A program made the translations under genes and the position numbers. A stretch of 64,000 bases of DNA from Rosa chinensis (lineage: Eukaryota > Streptophyta > Magnoliopsida > Rosales > Rosaceae): NCBI RefSeq assembly GCF_002994745.2, contig NC_037089.1, forward strand, positions 16,200,141 through 16,264,140. Reading direction: 5' to 3'. This document shows positions 47,889 to 60,905 of the stretch, piece by piece; the first letter of the stretch is position 1; the number at the start of each line of letters is the position of its first letter. The notes beneath the pieces were generated by a model, which worked only from the letters and a program-made list of their open reading frames with translations, did not search any database and was not told where the DNA came from.

Positions 47889-49972
47889 ATGGCCGCGAGG
47901 GAAGGTAAGCCCGCCTTTATTTCTATCTCTTCGTCTGAAGAAGAAGACGACGACGGACCAGAGAGCGACGACTATGATTACGACGAGAATCACGAGGACG
48001 ACGACGATGATCAAATGGAGGAAGAGGTCGATGACGAGTCTCTCTCCAACAAAGTCATACGTTTCCTCAAAGGTTTCTCTTTTTGATTTTCTGAAATTTT
48101 CCATTTCTACTTTCAACAATTCGAATTTACATAAATTGATCATCGGAATTTTGTTGGATTAAGGATCTTAAACCCTAAATTGTTCATTGTGTTTAGCAGA
48201 AGGGAGTGATTTAGATTCTTTGAATCTCAAAGAATGCAAAGCCTATTTGCGAAAGCACGGTCTTAGAATTTCAGGAACCAAATTGATTTGCATACAAAGA
48301 ATTCAAGAGCACCATAGGTATTAACTATTAAGCCTTCTAAGTCTTCATTTCTGTCATTCTTGATTGTACTCATTGTTACTTGATTAATTTGCTTCTTCTA
48401 ATTCTAGATTAAAAGATGGAAATGGTGAAGCATTGTATCCCAGATCATCTTTTGTAATTAACTGTACAGGTTAGTTTTTTGTTTTGCTCTAAATTCATGG
48501 GCAATTGTTCACCAACTTTCGACCGGTTTTTCCTTCAAGTTTACAGCTTATTAATGCAGGTGACGTCTGTAAGGGAGATGTCGTCCTCTTCACTCAGAAA
48601 GTTCATCAGAAGTATTGCCTTAATCACATTTCTTTTTCTTGCGTATTCTTCTTATGTGATGTTCTGTACCGCCTTCTCAACTATTCCGATGCTGTGAATT
48701 GAACATTTGGTTTTGTACAGGTTTGATAAGATGACAAGGCATGGAAAGGTTCTTGGGAAGAGAGTTGTTGCCGGTAGGGTTGTTAAAGAAAGCTATGGTG
48801 CGGCTAAACAACAGCATACTTTTACGGTAAGACTGAGGCAAATCCTAGGTTTATATAGGAAAGTTACATGAGTGACAGTCAATGATAAATGATAGTTTGC
48901 TTTTATAGAACTTGTTTCTGCAGACTTCAGTGTATAAGAAGAGAATCTAGTGTTTCGTTTAACTTGTGTATTTTCTCATTCAAGGTTGAAGTGTTATGGA
49001 GTAGGGGAATACAGGAGCTGTGTCCACTATTTCCTCTGCTTGTGAAGGGTCGCAATCTCTACAAAATGAAAACTTTTAGACAGGTAGTGGTTAATGAGAT
49101 GCCTTCCTTTTTTTTCTTTTTACTGGTATGTACTGTTAAGATTATTGATTTTCTTGCATGTGTTCTCATCCACCTTGCAGCGTTGGAGTAATGAAGCTGA
49201 AAGATCCACAGTGCTAGCTGAGAAGCACAGACGAGGTGGAGCAGCAAGACTTGTGAGAGCGATGAAAAAATCAAAGAAATCGACTGCCAATGGAGGTATT
49301 GGGAGGGAAGGAAGCAGTTTTACTGCATGTTACTTCTTTTACAGCATCTATCTTACTCTTGTTTCAGATGCAAGAGATATTATTTTGTGTATTTTTTTCT
49401 CCTAGATGGAGTTTTCTATATGCTGATTATCTGTTACATGATCAGGTATGAAGTGTCACAACCAATCCCAATTTTCTAAACCAAACAACAAGCGAAAGAC
49501 TACAGAATCAGAAAGGGGGAAGCACGCAAGATCTGCAAGAGCAGCACCTTCAGAACAGATGAGTTTCCAACAAAATGCAAGGAGTAAAACCTCTCAACGT
49601 TCTAGTAAGCGCCATAAAGCAGATCACCCTAATATAGATAGAGTTCCAACTCTCCGGTCACAGTCTAATCCTCGAATTTGTCATCCATCTCAAATAGAAT
49701 CTCAACACAGGAATGCTCCTTTCCCATATGCTAGTCATCCCATAGGCTCCACTTCAACCGTGTTGAGATATCCTACAACAACTGATGCTACTACCAGCTT
49801 CACTGACAGAAATTATAGCCACTATGGCTACATAGATCCTGTCTATAATCGGGAGTTGAACAACCGGAATCAATTATCAGGATCGGATGCTGGCAGGCCA
49901 TTTCATCTCTATATGTCAGCAGCTGGGAACTATGGACATAGGGGGTATAGAGATCTTTCTTTTCTAATTTAG
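47889..49972 (+). CDS. SAP-domain nuclear protein (zinc finger CCCH domain protein 62-like)
   Basis: Eight in-frame exons give 420 aa: 47889-48072, 48200-48317, 48408-48469, 48560-48611, 48721-48826, 48985-49083, 49181-49295 and 49446-49972. The N-terminus is a highly acidic Asp/Glu tract (residues about 14-50). A SAP motif (about 65-100) follows, with LDSLNLKECKAYLRKHGL and SGTKLICIQRIQ, a fold that binds DNA or RNA in chromatin and RNA-processing factors. The next about 110 residues (GDVVLFTQKV, AGRVVKESYGAAKQQHTFTVE, LWSRGIQELCPLFPLL) match the conserved part of plant proteins annotated as CCCH domain protein 62. I see no CCCH finger in this copy. The C-terminal third is basic and low-complexity. 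The end may vary: a donor near 49939 and an acceptor near 50030 would give a shorter RGRGQR tail. Confidence 0.85.
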
Positions 49973-51997
49973 GATTGCACAACTAGAGCTCTGCATTCTG
50001 ACTTATTTTCAATAATTGATATTATTCAGGAGAGGGCAAAGATGACTTATGCACCCGTTGCATTTTCAATTTGATGTATTAAGTTTCGATTCCATTTTCC
50101 TTTGACACGGAAAGCCTCTCCTTCACTAAAATTTTTCAGGTAAAAAAAAGATCACTCTGGTGTTTCCCCTTTCTTCCATTCTTTGAAAATCATGTCTTGT
50201 TGGCAATGACATCTGCTGTTTAATACGCTTAAGTCATTCATCCCTGTGTCTTCTGCTTCATTTCATGTTGTGGGTTCTTGAACTCCAACATTCTGAAGGT
50301 GACTTATAAATGAAGAACTAAAGTTTGTTGTTTGAAAACCATCAAAAGATGAGACAGTTGATCTATGCTATGCTTCTTGTATATGACATGATAAGGATGA
50401 AATCAACACCTTTGACTTTTGGGTCATACTCACATTGGACATATAAGTTGATTTTTTTTTTTTTTTCTTTTCTGTTTTTCTTGTTTTCCTAGTGGGTTAA
50501 CTAAACTGGTACAGTTGTGAGGATTAGCTAATATTGCGGTTGCTTTAGTTATTTGGCATTTCTCTGGAGATAGTTGCATGAATATATTAATACACTGCAA
50601 TCATGATTTGCTGAATATGAAGAAACAGGTGACAACAGTGAGAGGGTTCTTTGACTATGGAGAGAAACATGTTAATATTGCTGATGTGCTGGTCCCATGG
50701 GTCATGAAGGGTGATCATTGAAACTAAACACCAGCTAGAGTTTGATGTGCCGCAGACTTGCTTAATGGTTTAGGTATTAGTTGGGTTTGAGAATTGTAGC
50801 ATTCTTATGTTTTAGCCTCACATTGCAGGTACCTAACTCCAACATAAATGCTTTTCAAGCTTTTCGACTAGTTAGGTTTCTTTTGCCCCGTTTCCAAAGC
50901 GATTGTATGTGAATGTAACAATCTCCTTGGTTTCAGCTGTTTTCTTAATTTTTGTCAATACCTACCCACCATAATCGATGGAGAAAGTTTCCGGTGGGAA
51001 ATTTAGTACGTGTATGGTGCAATCCCCACTAATACATTATCGCATATCATTTATACTTGAAGACCGTATATGTGGGCGGTTGTGCTAGATGACAGTCTCA
51101 CTCAAGACTTTCTCTTATTCAAGACACCGTAATAGATTTGAGTCGCATATAAAACAAAAGAAACACAAATTATTGGTTTCACTTTTGAAATGCTCTTTTC
51201 TTATGCTTAGAGGAACGCTATTCAACTTGTAGAATTGACAGAAGATAATAGGCTTAAATAGATGTTATGCATGGTATGTGGTCACAACTATGGAACTATA
51301 GAAAAGCACAGTGAAGAAGGAAAATTTTAGAGGGGATTTTTCTTTCCTTGTGATGATGAAATCAAGATCCTCAGAATGAATGGCTGGTTGGAGCTGGAAT
51401 CTAAAGCGTCAGAAATGTCCACATAGGGTGGTTGCTGTATTGAACTTTTGAGATGGGACATTTGTACAGTTGTATAGGTGCCCTACTAATAATGATCCAT
51501 CATTTTAGAGGTCCCTGGTGACCTAGTCCCTACAGGTAACTTGTTTGCCTGTGGAATCCCAGCCGGTCAGGGATGGCTTTTCTCTTAGAATTATCGCCAC
51601 CGTACAGTTGACACTGGACATATATATTTTTGTTGACTCGATGAGTGAGTCAGCAACGACTGCACCGCATAGGCTTTCTTTTTTACCCTACCAATCTATG
51701 TTTGAACTTGATTTTTACGATTCATGGAAAATTAGTAAAAATTCGTCCAGCCAAATATGGCCATTACAATTTTAGATTGAGTTGTTGTTTTGTGCACTCG
51801 ATCAGCTCGAAGTTAAGGCGGATTGAGTATAGACGTATAGTAAATGTGTTATTTGGATGTACACTATGCTCAGAGTTGAGGCAAACAAATATGTTATGCT
51901 AGATTTAGGCAGACAAATATGTTAGGCTAGATTTATAAACATTTAATGAAGTGATTTAGGGTTTTGACATTAGAAGGTAAAATAAAATCTATTCTAA
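49973..51997. other. 3' region of the SAP gene and intergenic sequence
   Basis: Probably 3'UTR for the first few hundred bases. At 50629-50721 a CAG acceptor is followed by an open stretch (VTTVRGFFDYGEKHVNIADV) ending in TGA. It is out of phase with the main gene model and unrecognised. It may be an alternative terminal exon or chance. Nothing else is supported. Confidence 0.4.
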
Positions 51998-52000
51998 AAA

Positions 52001-52190
52001 AACCACCACAGGTGGTCGAGTTGATAAGAACTTCCAGGTGTGGGAGTTCTCACATCTGGGTTCGAATCTTGCCGACGATTATTGGAGTTAAATACTAATA
52101 TATTTTTGGTGGCCAGGGGGGAGGAAGCGTTCTAACAAGATTCCTCAAACACTAGTCTCTGGGCCTAGAAAGCCTTTGAGGACACCGTGT
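52001..52190 (+). mobile_element. tRNA-derived SINE
   Basis: Carries TGGTCGAGTTG (52013-52023), a perfect match to the pol III A-box consensus, and GGTTCGAATCT (52059-52069), a near-perfect B box, at tRNA-like spacing. A tRNA-unrelated body ending near GGACACCGTGTGATGG follows. An anticodon stem cannot be formed, so it is not a tRNA gene. The 3' end and target duplication are unclear. Confidence 0.7.
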
Positions 52191-53890
52191 GATGGCCAAA
52201 ATTAAAGAAAATTTTACAAATAATACTTCAAATAAAGTCCATTCATCATTTTGGTACATCACATTTAAAAATTATTACATTAGTATCTCAACATTTAAAT
52301 CCGACAAAATTTTCATACCCTCCGTTTATAACGGAGTCAATTCCCAACTCCACTTTTGCATTCAAGAGGAAGAAGATGATACAAATACAACTCTGCAACT
52401 TAGATTTTGGCATGGGCTATAAAGTAGTGAGGAAGGGTGGGAGGGAGAAGGAGAGAGAGCAGTTGCCTGCTCCAAAAGACCGCCAGTCCAAAATGCTATC
52501 TCTCTGTCTTTTTTTTCGTCTCTCTACATGTGGGATTTGATTTCTCCTTGAATTTACCCATCAATGGAGTGAATGATCGATTTTAGTTATAGGGTTGCAT
52601 GGGATGGGGAATTGGAAATTGGGTGGGAGAGGATTTGGGTTTTGGGGTTAGATTGAGAATTTAGGTTTTGGATTGAATTGATGAAGATAGATAATTTAGG
52701 CGTTTTGGGATTAAATTTGATGGAATTGTGGAGAAGAGAATTGGGGTACGGGGTGGTGGCGGCGGCGGCTTTGATGAGGGGGCTAGTGGTGGACGGTTGA
52801 GAAAAATGATAGTTGTTTAGTGGAAAAAAAAAATTTGAGTTAAGACATGGAGAGACGAAAATATCAAAAAATAAATAAATAGAGTTTTGATGCCATCATA
52901 GTCGGCATGTGCTAAAAAGTTGTTAGAATTTTAATATTGGGGAACCAACAAGATAGTATTTGAAATTAATATATCAAAATGATGAATATTTTTAATTAAG
53001 AGAATGTTTCGTATAATTTCTCAAAAAAATAACTAAAACTAAATTTCAACACTTTCTCGTTTAGGGTTTGATTTTTTTTTCTTTCTTTCCCCCCGGCATT
53101 CCCTCAGGCAAAAGCTTTGCTGTGTGTCCTAAATTGGAACACGATGTCCTAATATCATCCATGAGACCCTGTCCCTTGCCTACTCCCCCTACCTGGGCCA
53201 CGTCCTAGCTTTCGTGTCTTTTCAACTAGATCTTTCCCACAAAACGGAAAATGTTGCATCAATTAATCAATTATACACACATTAATAACAATGTATACTA
53301 TGAAGTATTTTGAATCGTACTGTCTTAAACATAACCATTACAACAAATCACACTTTTGTACATGGTGCAACCACCACCACCTCCATAAGAGTCAGTAAAA
53401 TAAACAAGATGCGTGAAATTCTAGCCCCACGCCTTGACCACTTGAGGAGGTTGATTGTGACCGGAGCCAGCAAACTTCATACTGTACTGAACTACTGATT
53501 ACTTGGAGGGTCCTCTCTGGATAAAGTCGTGGTAGTCTTAAACTCTTGACAGGTGACGTGTAAAACCAAGTGCATTTTTCCTTATTGCTCCTCTTCACTG
53601 ACTCGTCGATGACGTGATCAGTGATAAGGAACGTTGTATACATTAACACTATTTGTATGTATGCAAGAAATTTCATACATTTATGAGCTAATGGGGACAA
53701 GATGGGTGGCATTGATGAGGATTGGAGGCGAGCACTGGAATGACGCTATAGGCCATAGTTGTCTTTAACAATGATACAATGAAAGCACTTGGGGAAGGGA
53801 TAATAATGAACCAATGATTATGTGAATTACGCAATCTTAAGCATTCGGGGACCTTTTATGGATTCAAGGAGACTTTGAATGATTGAAGGA
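52191..53890. other. Intergenic sequence downstream of the SDR gene
   Basis: Contains G-rich low-complexity DNA (52720-52790, GGTGGCGGCGGCGG) and the presumed 3'UTR of the minus-strand SDR gene at its right edge. I see no supported coding region. Confidence 0.5.
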
Positions 53891-54881
53891 CTAGCAAAAT
53901 CTGGAAGGGATTGAAGGACGGAGGTCGATTTCTTGGGTCCAAGCACTCCGGTCTTGAATGTGCAAGTGCCAATAGGTTTGAGCCACCGCGTCTGGGTCCA
54001 TTGATCCATCGCTGACTCCTACTCCGGCAATTCTCTGTGAACTCGATGATGAGCCACCCCTAGGCGGTCCCATGACCCCGTCAACAATAACATGCGCAAT
54101 GTGTACACCGTAAGGTTGGAACTCCATGGACAAACATTGTGATAGAGCTCTCAGTGCAAATTTCCCACAGCCTGCCTCATTACGACCCAAAGTCTAACTA
54201 ATTAACAAACATACTTGATCAAGTGAAATTAGAACTCAAGGTCAAAAAATATAGTTCTTACATAGTTCAGAGTAGCCAGCAATGCCTTTAAGTGAAGCTG
54301 AGCATCCGGTGAACAAAATCGTACCCCTTCCCCTTTCAACCATACCAGGAAGAACCTTCAATTCCCATATAAATATACATATTAATTTCAATAATAAAAT
54401 AGAAATGTTATGTTGACAAAGTGCGCAATGTCTTACATATTATATTGTCAGATCGTTAATTTAAAACTAAAACTGTATTTACCTGTTGAGCACAGTGAAA
54501 GGCTCCGACAGAAGAGACGGCGAGGGACTTCTCCAAGGAGTCAATCCGAATGTCGGTGAACTTTGTGGGTTTCCAAGAAACCGGCTGGTAAGCATTGTAG
54601 ACCAGTACCTCCACAAAACCAAGGGAAAGAACACCCTCAAAGGCCTCCCTCACGCTCCGAGACTCGGAGCAGTCGATTCTTATGGCAAACACTTGAGATT
54701 TCTCCTCCCTTGCAATCTCATCGGCAAATTTCGACAGTCTGTCAAGATCACGGGCAAGGATGGCCACCGTGTAGCCTTCATGGGCGAACTTCCGAGCGAT
54801 GGACCGGCCTAGATTCGGTCCAACGCCCACAATGGCCGCGATGCCCCGACTGGAACCAGAGCTTGCCAGGTTGCGCATCAT
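53891..54881 (-). CDS. Atypical short-chain dehydrogenase/reductase
   Basis: Three minus-strand exons (54881-54483, 54355-54262, 54171-53891) give 257 aa with clean GT..AG junctions. The Rossmann N-terminus has AAIVGVGPNLGRSIARKF, a variant of the TGxxxGxG nucleotide-binding loop. A conserved Asn follows in VLVYNAYQP, and GTILFTGCSASLKG holds the catalytic serine strand. The next segment reads GYSELCCGKFALRALSQCL, so the usual YxxxK pair is absent: Leu stands four residues before the Lys, and Tyr is seven before it. HVIVDGVMGPPRG follows. NAD(P)-linked reduction of an unknown substrate is the family expectation, but activity is uncertain. It resembles Arabidopsis At3g50560 (recalled). The minus-strand upstream region has a (TA)n tract at 55109-55131. 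Confidence 0.88.
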
Positions 54882-55876
54882 AGCTCGATCAGCTTAGCTA
54901 CTCGCTCGGTAGGTAGCTCCAAAGTGCTTCAAGTATGAACTGGACTACAGGCAACAATAGAAATAGTACTAGCTAAGGGCTTAGGTTAGGTTATTAGGTT
55001 AGGCAAGTGTGTGAACTCCATGAGTTTGAGTGTTGACGTACTCAAGAGATGAGAGAGCATGTGAGTTGAGGAAGCAGGAAGAGACGGTGGATATGAGTTA
55101 TTGCCTCCTTTCTTTATATATATATATATATATTCTTGCTCTCAAGGGCTTCTCTGCCTCTCGGGGTTTTCCTTGCCTCCTCTCTTATATATCCTCTTGG
55201 TTCCCTCTAATTATGGCAATGAAAGGTGTTCGTGATAATCTTTACTATGAAGGACTTTCCTTTTCTTTTATTTTTTATGAAGGAAAACTTGTTACATTTA
55301 TCTGCTCAAGACGTTTGTGCATTTCAGTTTGGCGCAAGCAGTTGAACGTACTTATTGATGAAGCACTTCATAAAAATACTTCTAAAAAATTACTAAAATT
55401 ACCTTTGCTCTTTAGGTAGCAAAACCATTGTATATTTTCATCTCGTACCTTTGCATTTCATGTTTGGCACAAGCATTTGAAAGTACTTACTGATGCGACA
55501 CTTATAGTTGATGTAGCTTTTGAAAAAATAAAAACGACACGGGTTTACGTAGAAATTTACACTAAATTTCTACTATATATGCGTGTATGACATACACACA
55601 TGATCTGATGGTGTGTGAGTTGCTGCAATGAACAGTAGAAATGATACTTATGATATGCACACGTACATCATTTGTGTGTGTCATAGACATGTATTTGAAA
55701 TGTACAACAATTGTACCAGAATTAAGTATTGTAACTTGTCTCACTTTGTACAGCAATTTAAAATGAGTCATTCGTGGAAAGTAAATAATTCTTATTTGAA
55801 TTTGAGAGATTATTCTCGTAAGTTTTCCATTCTAGTGCTTGTAGGAAGCAATTATGAATCTATTGAGATTTGTGAC
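54882..55876. promoter_or_regulatory. Upstream region of the SDR gene
   Basis: Probable 5'UTR and promoter of the minus-strand SDR gene. A (TA)n tract at 55109-55131 could supply TATA function, but the transcription start is not determinable. A short AT-rich spacer follows, with no supported gene. Confidence 0.35.
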
Positions 55877-56471
55877 CTGTAAATGGAGCAGATTTTCATC
55901 CGGACCCGTTCCAGATCCATGATTATTGGACGGGTTTGGATTAAAAATTTGATCTGTTAATCCGTTAATGATCTCAATCCGTTAATCTTTTTATTTAACG
56001 GATCAAACACGAATTTAGGTTGATCTGATCCCTTAATAATTCAGTCTGTTTTCATAATAAAAAAATTATTTTATTTTATTAATATATTATTATTTTTCAA
56101 AAATGTAAAATATAAAATATTAAGAATATTTTGGAAATTTAGTATTTTAGTTATCTTAGTTTATCGTTCATGGGAATATTTTGATAATGTAATTTAACTT
56201 TTGGCGATATTATTCATGTTGTTTTAATATTTTAATAATGTTTTATGATGTATCATGATAAAAATTTCATATTACTCTTTAAAATTAAAAATATTCGTAA
56301 TTATAAACGGATTGGACGGTATCCATTAATCAAGCGGATACGGATTTGGATTGAGCTATCAACGATCTGCCAGGCTAATGGAGTGGGTCGGATTGAAATT
56401 TTTTATTACTAAACAGATTTGAATTTAAATCGATGAACTCAAAATCCGGTCAATTTTACATGTCTATACAC
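55877..56471. mobile_element. Degenerate hAT-like nonautonomous element
   Basis: Ends resemble each other in inverted orientation (TGTAAATGGAGCAGATTTTC left; TGTAAAATTGACCGGATTTT on the opposite strand right). Subterminal GGATCAG, CGGATTGGACGG and GGGTCGGATTG motifs are spread across both halves. This is the style of old hAT MITEs. No clear 8-bp duplication was found. Confidence 0.4.
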
Positions 56472-57868
56472 AATAACTCATTTTCCTCATTATTTCCCTC
56501 CTGCACATGGTTTTGTATCTGTTCTATTGTCCTTCTCCAAGGTTGTTTAATGGCTAGCAGGCTAAGTTTTTTTTTTTTTAGTTAACGCTAGCAGGCTAAG
56601 TTTGTTTGAACTATTTACTTGGGTTTGCTACGTCACCTGTCAGCAGCAATCTTCATCGTGGTTCCATCTGTTGCTTCTAGTTTTTCAATTCAAGTGGGAC
56701 AGTAATGGTTCCGAACCAACCATTTGTTTCTGGGTATAGTTGCAGGCCTGATGCGCGCATTCAAACACAGTATATAGAAATCCTTTCCTTTGTGATCATT
56801 TTATCCACAGGAAAACAAAAAATATCAAATCTGGAAGACCAGATAAGGGCTCCAGCAACTCTCATTTTTATTATAAATACCTTTACTGAGAAGGAAGGAA
56901 GAAGGAAATCCAAGATGAAGAAGATATTCTATAGTTCAATCATTTACGGGGGGACCGTACAGTAAGGCAAAACCCTCCAAGAAAACTTTTAGAATCTGTT
57001 AAGTAGCTTCAGTGCTTTTGAATGACTGAAGGCCCGCATTCCCCAAATTCTAGCCACAACGTGTAATATATCCATATGGATTCTGGGAGTTTCTCTCTAA
57101 TTTGATCGAGTTTGTTCTGCCTTTTTGATTAGCTGAACTAGTTAGGGGCCAGTCTTACCTGGGTAAAGTAGCAATGTAGTCGAATGGTATTGAAGCTTCG
57201 CCCGCTTCGGTTGTCGCACACTCGCACCAATCTATGCTTTGAGCCTTTGAATCAAAAGCGGTCGGCCACCATCAAAAGCATTCTACCTCAAATACCCCAT
57301 GTTTGAACTCAAACTTCTGATCGAGAATATATATTCTTAATGAGGATACATGTCATGTTTTTATTGGCAGATCGAACTAATGTAATTGTTTGACCACCTT
57401 ATAAGATTTATTTGTGAAGCTTTCTATTGAAACAAATGATTAAGATTGTGTCATTTTCATACTAGAGAAGTAATTATACACAAAATACCATTGTATTGTC
57501 ATTTTCCTCATATTCTATCAATATTAATATTCTCCTCTCCTTTTGTCACATTCCATAGCTAGTATCGTGTTTATGCAGGAAATTCTGTAAGTAATGGAGG
57601 CGTGCATTGATTAAGACAAAGATAGTTCAAATATACATAGCTCCAATTCCACCATACTTGCTCTGCGAGTAATTTGGATCTGGCTTTGGATGCAAGAAGG
57701 GGGCTAGATGCGTACTACTATTACATAAGTTCACATGTGTGGAACTAGAAAACAACCAAAGAAGAAACCCATGTATTGGCGGCAATGATGGTGGAGATGA
57801 TGATAGAAAACAACCAAAGAAAAAACCAAAACTAGCCGATATATATTGCCTTGATTATCTATCATTAA
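56472..57868. other. Intergenic sequence
   Basis: No gene, RNA or complete transposon is supported. A 16-bp motif, GCTAGCAGGCTAAGTT, is repeated at about 56552 and 56586, separated by a T run. Confidence 0.5.
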
Positions 57869-59051
57869 GGTATCGTTTGGTTCGCAGAATGGAAATGTTG
57901 AGAAGGGAAATTTTATCATGGGTGCGGCTATTGCCACCCTACTATTTTCTTTGTTCACCCTACTTGCTCATTACACCCTACATTTTAATTTTAATTATTA
58001 AATTTACTTATGTAACCCATTTCTATTTCCAAGAATATCTTTATATGACATATCCAATTAAAAGATATTTTTTCTTAATGAAAATCTCGCATTTAATTTA
58101 TACCAATAAAAAAACTATAATATATTAAAGTTTCCTATCAAAATCATAATCTAATTTACTTTTTTTTTCCTTTCTGCTTCAATGTTTCATCTATTTCAAT
58201 CTATGTCAAAAGATTAGTTAGTTAACAACTATGAGCAATGAAGAAGATATTGAGATTTTTCTTTCGTGTTTTAAATTTTTACGTTCAGTATTCACAAAAG
58301 GTATTGCAAAGATTTTGATGTAGTTAACGCTAATGATTTTGTGAATTTAATAACGAATTCATGATGAATAGGTAAAAAAAAAAGACAAAAAAATAGTAAT
58401 AAATGCAAATTTGGGTGGAGAAGATGAAAATTAATGTTATCCAATGAGAAATTAAGTAATCTTTCTATTTAATTCATTGGTTATTTATTTATTTTTCCTT
58501 ACAAATTTGGATTTTAGAAAATTAATGTACTTAGTAGTCATTTTACACTTGGGTAATATAGTCTTTCAATAATTCAAATGTTTGTAGGGTGAACTAAGAA
58601 AATGGTAGGGTGGCAATAGATGCACCCTTTTATCATTTCCTGTATTTGGCACACCCAAGGAAAGAAACAATTTTCCTACATGAAGGGAAAATGGGGGGGA
58701 AATGGATCCTCCCACACCTTATGGAATTTATTTTTCCTCATACTTTTCCCGCATTAATTGTACATTAATTGTCTACTCTAAAGATTATTTTAATGGTTGT
58801 TATTACTAAATTATCCAATAAACTTTTGAATATTGAATTGTTTATGTTTTGATAAGAAGGATATTATTGAAAATTGATGTTACCTACTTTCCTATTCCTG
58901 TACAAACCAAATATCAGAAAGGAAAGTAAAATGCATTTTCCGATTCTTAGTGTTTCCAAACACTGGTAGGGAAACTAGTGGGAAATTTACTTTCCCATGC
59001 TCTTAGGAAAGACCAAGGATCTAATTACATTTTCGGCAACCAAACGAGGCC
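57869..59051. mobile_element. PIF/Harbinger (Tourist-like) element with TAA duplication
   Basis: The left end GGTATCGTTTGGTTCGC and right end (inverted) GGCCTCGTTTGGTTGCC are flanked by TAA at 57866-57868 and 59052-59054. A 3-bp TAA target and the GTTTGGTT terminus are the hallmarks of Tourist-type MITEs. Removing the nested 57920-58627 insertion and its duplication leaves about 466 bp, a normal size. Noncoding. Confidence 0.85.
57920..58627. mobile_element. MULE-type MITE with 9-bp duplication, nested in the Tourist element
   Basis: Termini GGGTGCGGCTATTGCCACCC and (inverted) GGGTGCATCTATTGCCACCC lead arms of about 45 bp. The flanks are identical TTTTATCAT at 57911-57919 and 58628-58636. 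The 9-bp duplication points to the Mutator superfamily. The 708-bp unit is AT-rich and noncoding. It must be younger than its Tourist host. Confidence 0.9.
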
Positions 59052-59599
59052 TAAGTTTCATGTTTGTGGTGAATTAATTTAGTCCAACCATGACATTAAG
59101 CTAAAGAAGAGTAACATAGAACCATACTCTGAACAGAAACAATGGTTGCAAATAAATTGATCATCATGTAGGTTAGTAATGAGCCATAGATGCTTGACTT
59201 ATTACAAGATTATCATCCACTCTCTCAGATCACGAGAAATTGTGCAATTTAAACTGTTTAGTAATAATATTAGGCCTTTTGATATTTTTGTTTTTGGTGC
59301 AATAAGACCTTGTGATATACAAATGGTTGGAGGATGACTATCAATGCATATAATATTGTTCTTTGAGGCCGTGACCACTTACTCAATTTCAGCTTAAAAA
59401 ATGCTCATATACTCCACTAAGAATTTTTTAACCCCATTTACCAAATCTAACATCTATTGACAGTTTTGCCATTCGTGTGGTTAAGAAACTATATAGATGC
59501 CACTATTTCCTCTCTCTCCACGCCGCTGGCACCCTCTCTCTCCTTCATCTCTCCCTTAGCTCCCTCTCTCTCCCCAATCTCCCCGATCTCCACCTCCAG

Positions 59600-59735
<136 letters not shown>

Positions 59736-59753
59736 CGTTAGCTTCCCCACCGA

Positions 59754-60279
59754 TGCCGTCGGCCCAACAGTCGGACAAAACCATGTCCACATCAGCTGCG
59801 GTGACGCCCTCTCGAGCATGCTCCACCGTCTTCCACCCATTCTTTCCCTCCCACTCATCGTGCACAGTCAGCCACGTGTCCTCCGATTCCGGTGATCTCT
59901 TTGTCCCAAGCTCGATCCAACCCGTATTCTCGAAACTCGGGTTCTTCCAGCTCACCGACAACTCCATCCCTCCTAACTCATTGACTCGGCCGAGTCGAAA
60001 GCGTTGTCGCTCTTTGACCTACCCAGGGAAAAGAAACAAGCGAGTTTCCTGAGGAACTGGCCTGTTGGGTTTGAGGAAGGAGATGAAGTTGATGACGATG
60101 ACGTGGACGGACTCGGCGAGTCGTTTTGTCTAAACGAGTCATGTTATACCGAGTCTGCTGGGTTGTCCATGGCTTCTCTAAGCAAGTTTAGTCGTGCTTT
60201 AGAGAAAGTAGGGTTAGAGGTGATTGATTTGCTTTGTATGTCAGTCGGGTTTGAAAGTCCTCTAGGGAAGGATGATTAG
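59754..60279 (+). pseudogene. 2OG-Fe(II) dioxygenase-like N-terminal fragment captured by the MULE
   Basis: An ORF entering from 59754 encodes SSIQPVFSKLGFFQLTDNSI, the DIOX_N-type start of plant 2-oxoglutarate-dependent oxygenases. After a one-base frameshift near 59974 it continues in another frame (to 60279) with ALSLFDLPREKKQ, NWPVGFE, DGLGESFCLNES and ALEKVGLEVIDLL. The LFDLP..KK block and GF segments are typical of this family's N-terminal domain. The fragment ends before the catalytic jelly roll, so no HxD..H iron ligands are present and no activity is expected. The exact parental oxygenase cannot be told. Confidence 0.65.
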
Positions 60280-60905
60280 CAATAATAAGATTATTGGGAC
60301 CCAATAATGAGATTACTGGAGTCGGTCTGTTGTCACCGCCTCCGTGAAAACCCGAAACAAAACAAATAAAAAAAATTACTGGGGGGCAATAAAAAGATTA
60401 CTGGTGGGCAATAAAGTGTTTATTAGGGCAATAATAAGATTATTGGGGAGCAATAATAAAATTATTTATTTGGTAAACCTCCGAAAGCTTTCAAAATTCA
60501 AAACATCTTCATTTTTCACTAATTATTGATCCCCAATAAACTTGTAATTGAGGAACAATAATATGTTTATTGGGGGGCAATAATATGATTACTGAGTATT
60601 ATTGGGGGGCAATAAATTCAGACGCTAGAATCTAGTCACTAGTCCAGTAGCTGGATTCGGGTTTCCGGTCACCGGTCGCCAGAGACGGTCACCAGAGTCC
60701 CCGGCTGCCACTGGTCACCGGAGTCCAGCAAGGTCTCCGATGACTTCTCTCATTAAGTGACAAAGAAGGAGAGGGCAAAATTGTCCCAAAAATAAATAAA
60801 AAAGAATTAAAAAAAACTTAATTGGGTATTAGGGAAATAACCTCTTAGAGTGTTTGGGTAAGTGGACAATTTTAAAGCTAAAATTGGGTAAATAATCATT
60901 TCCCC

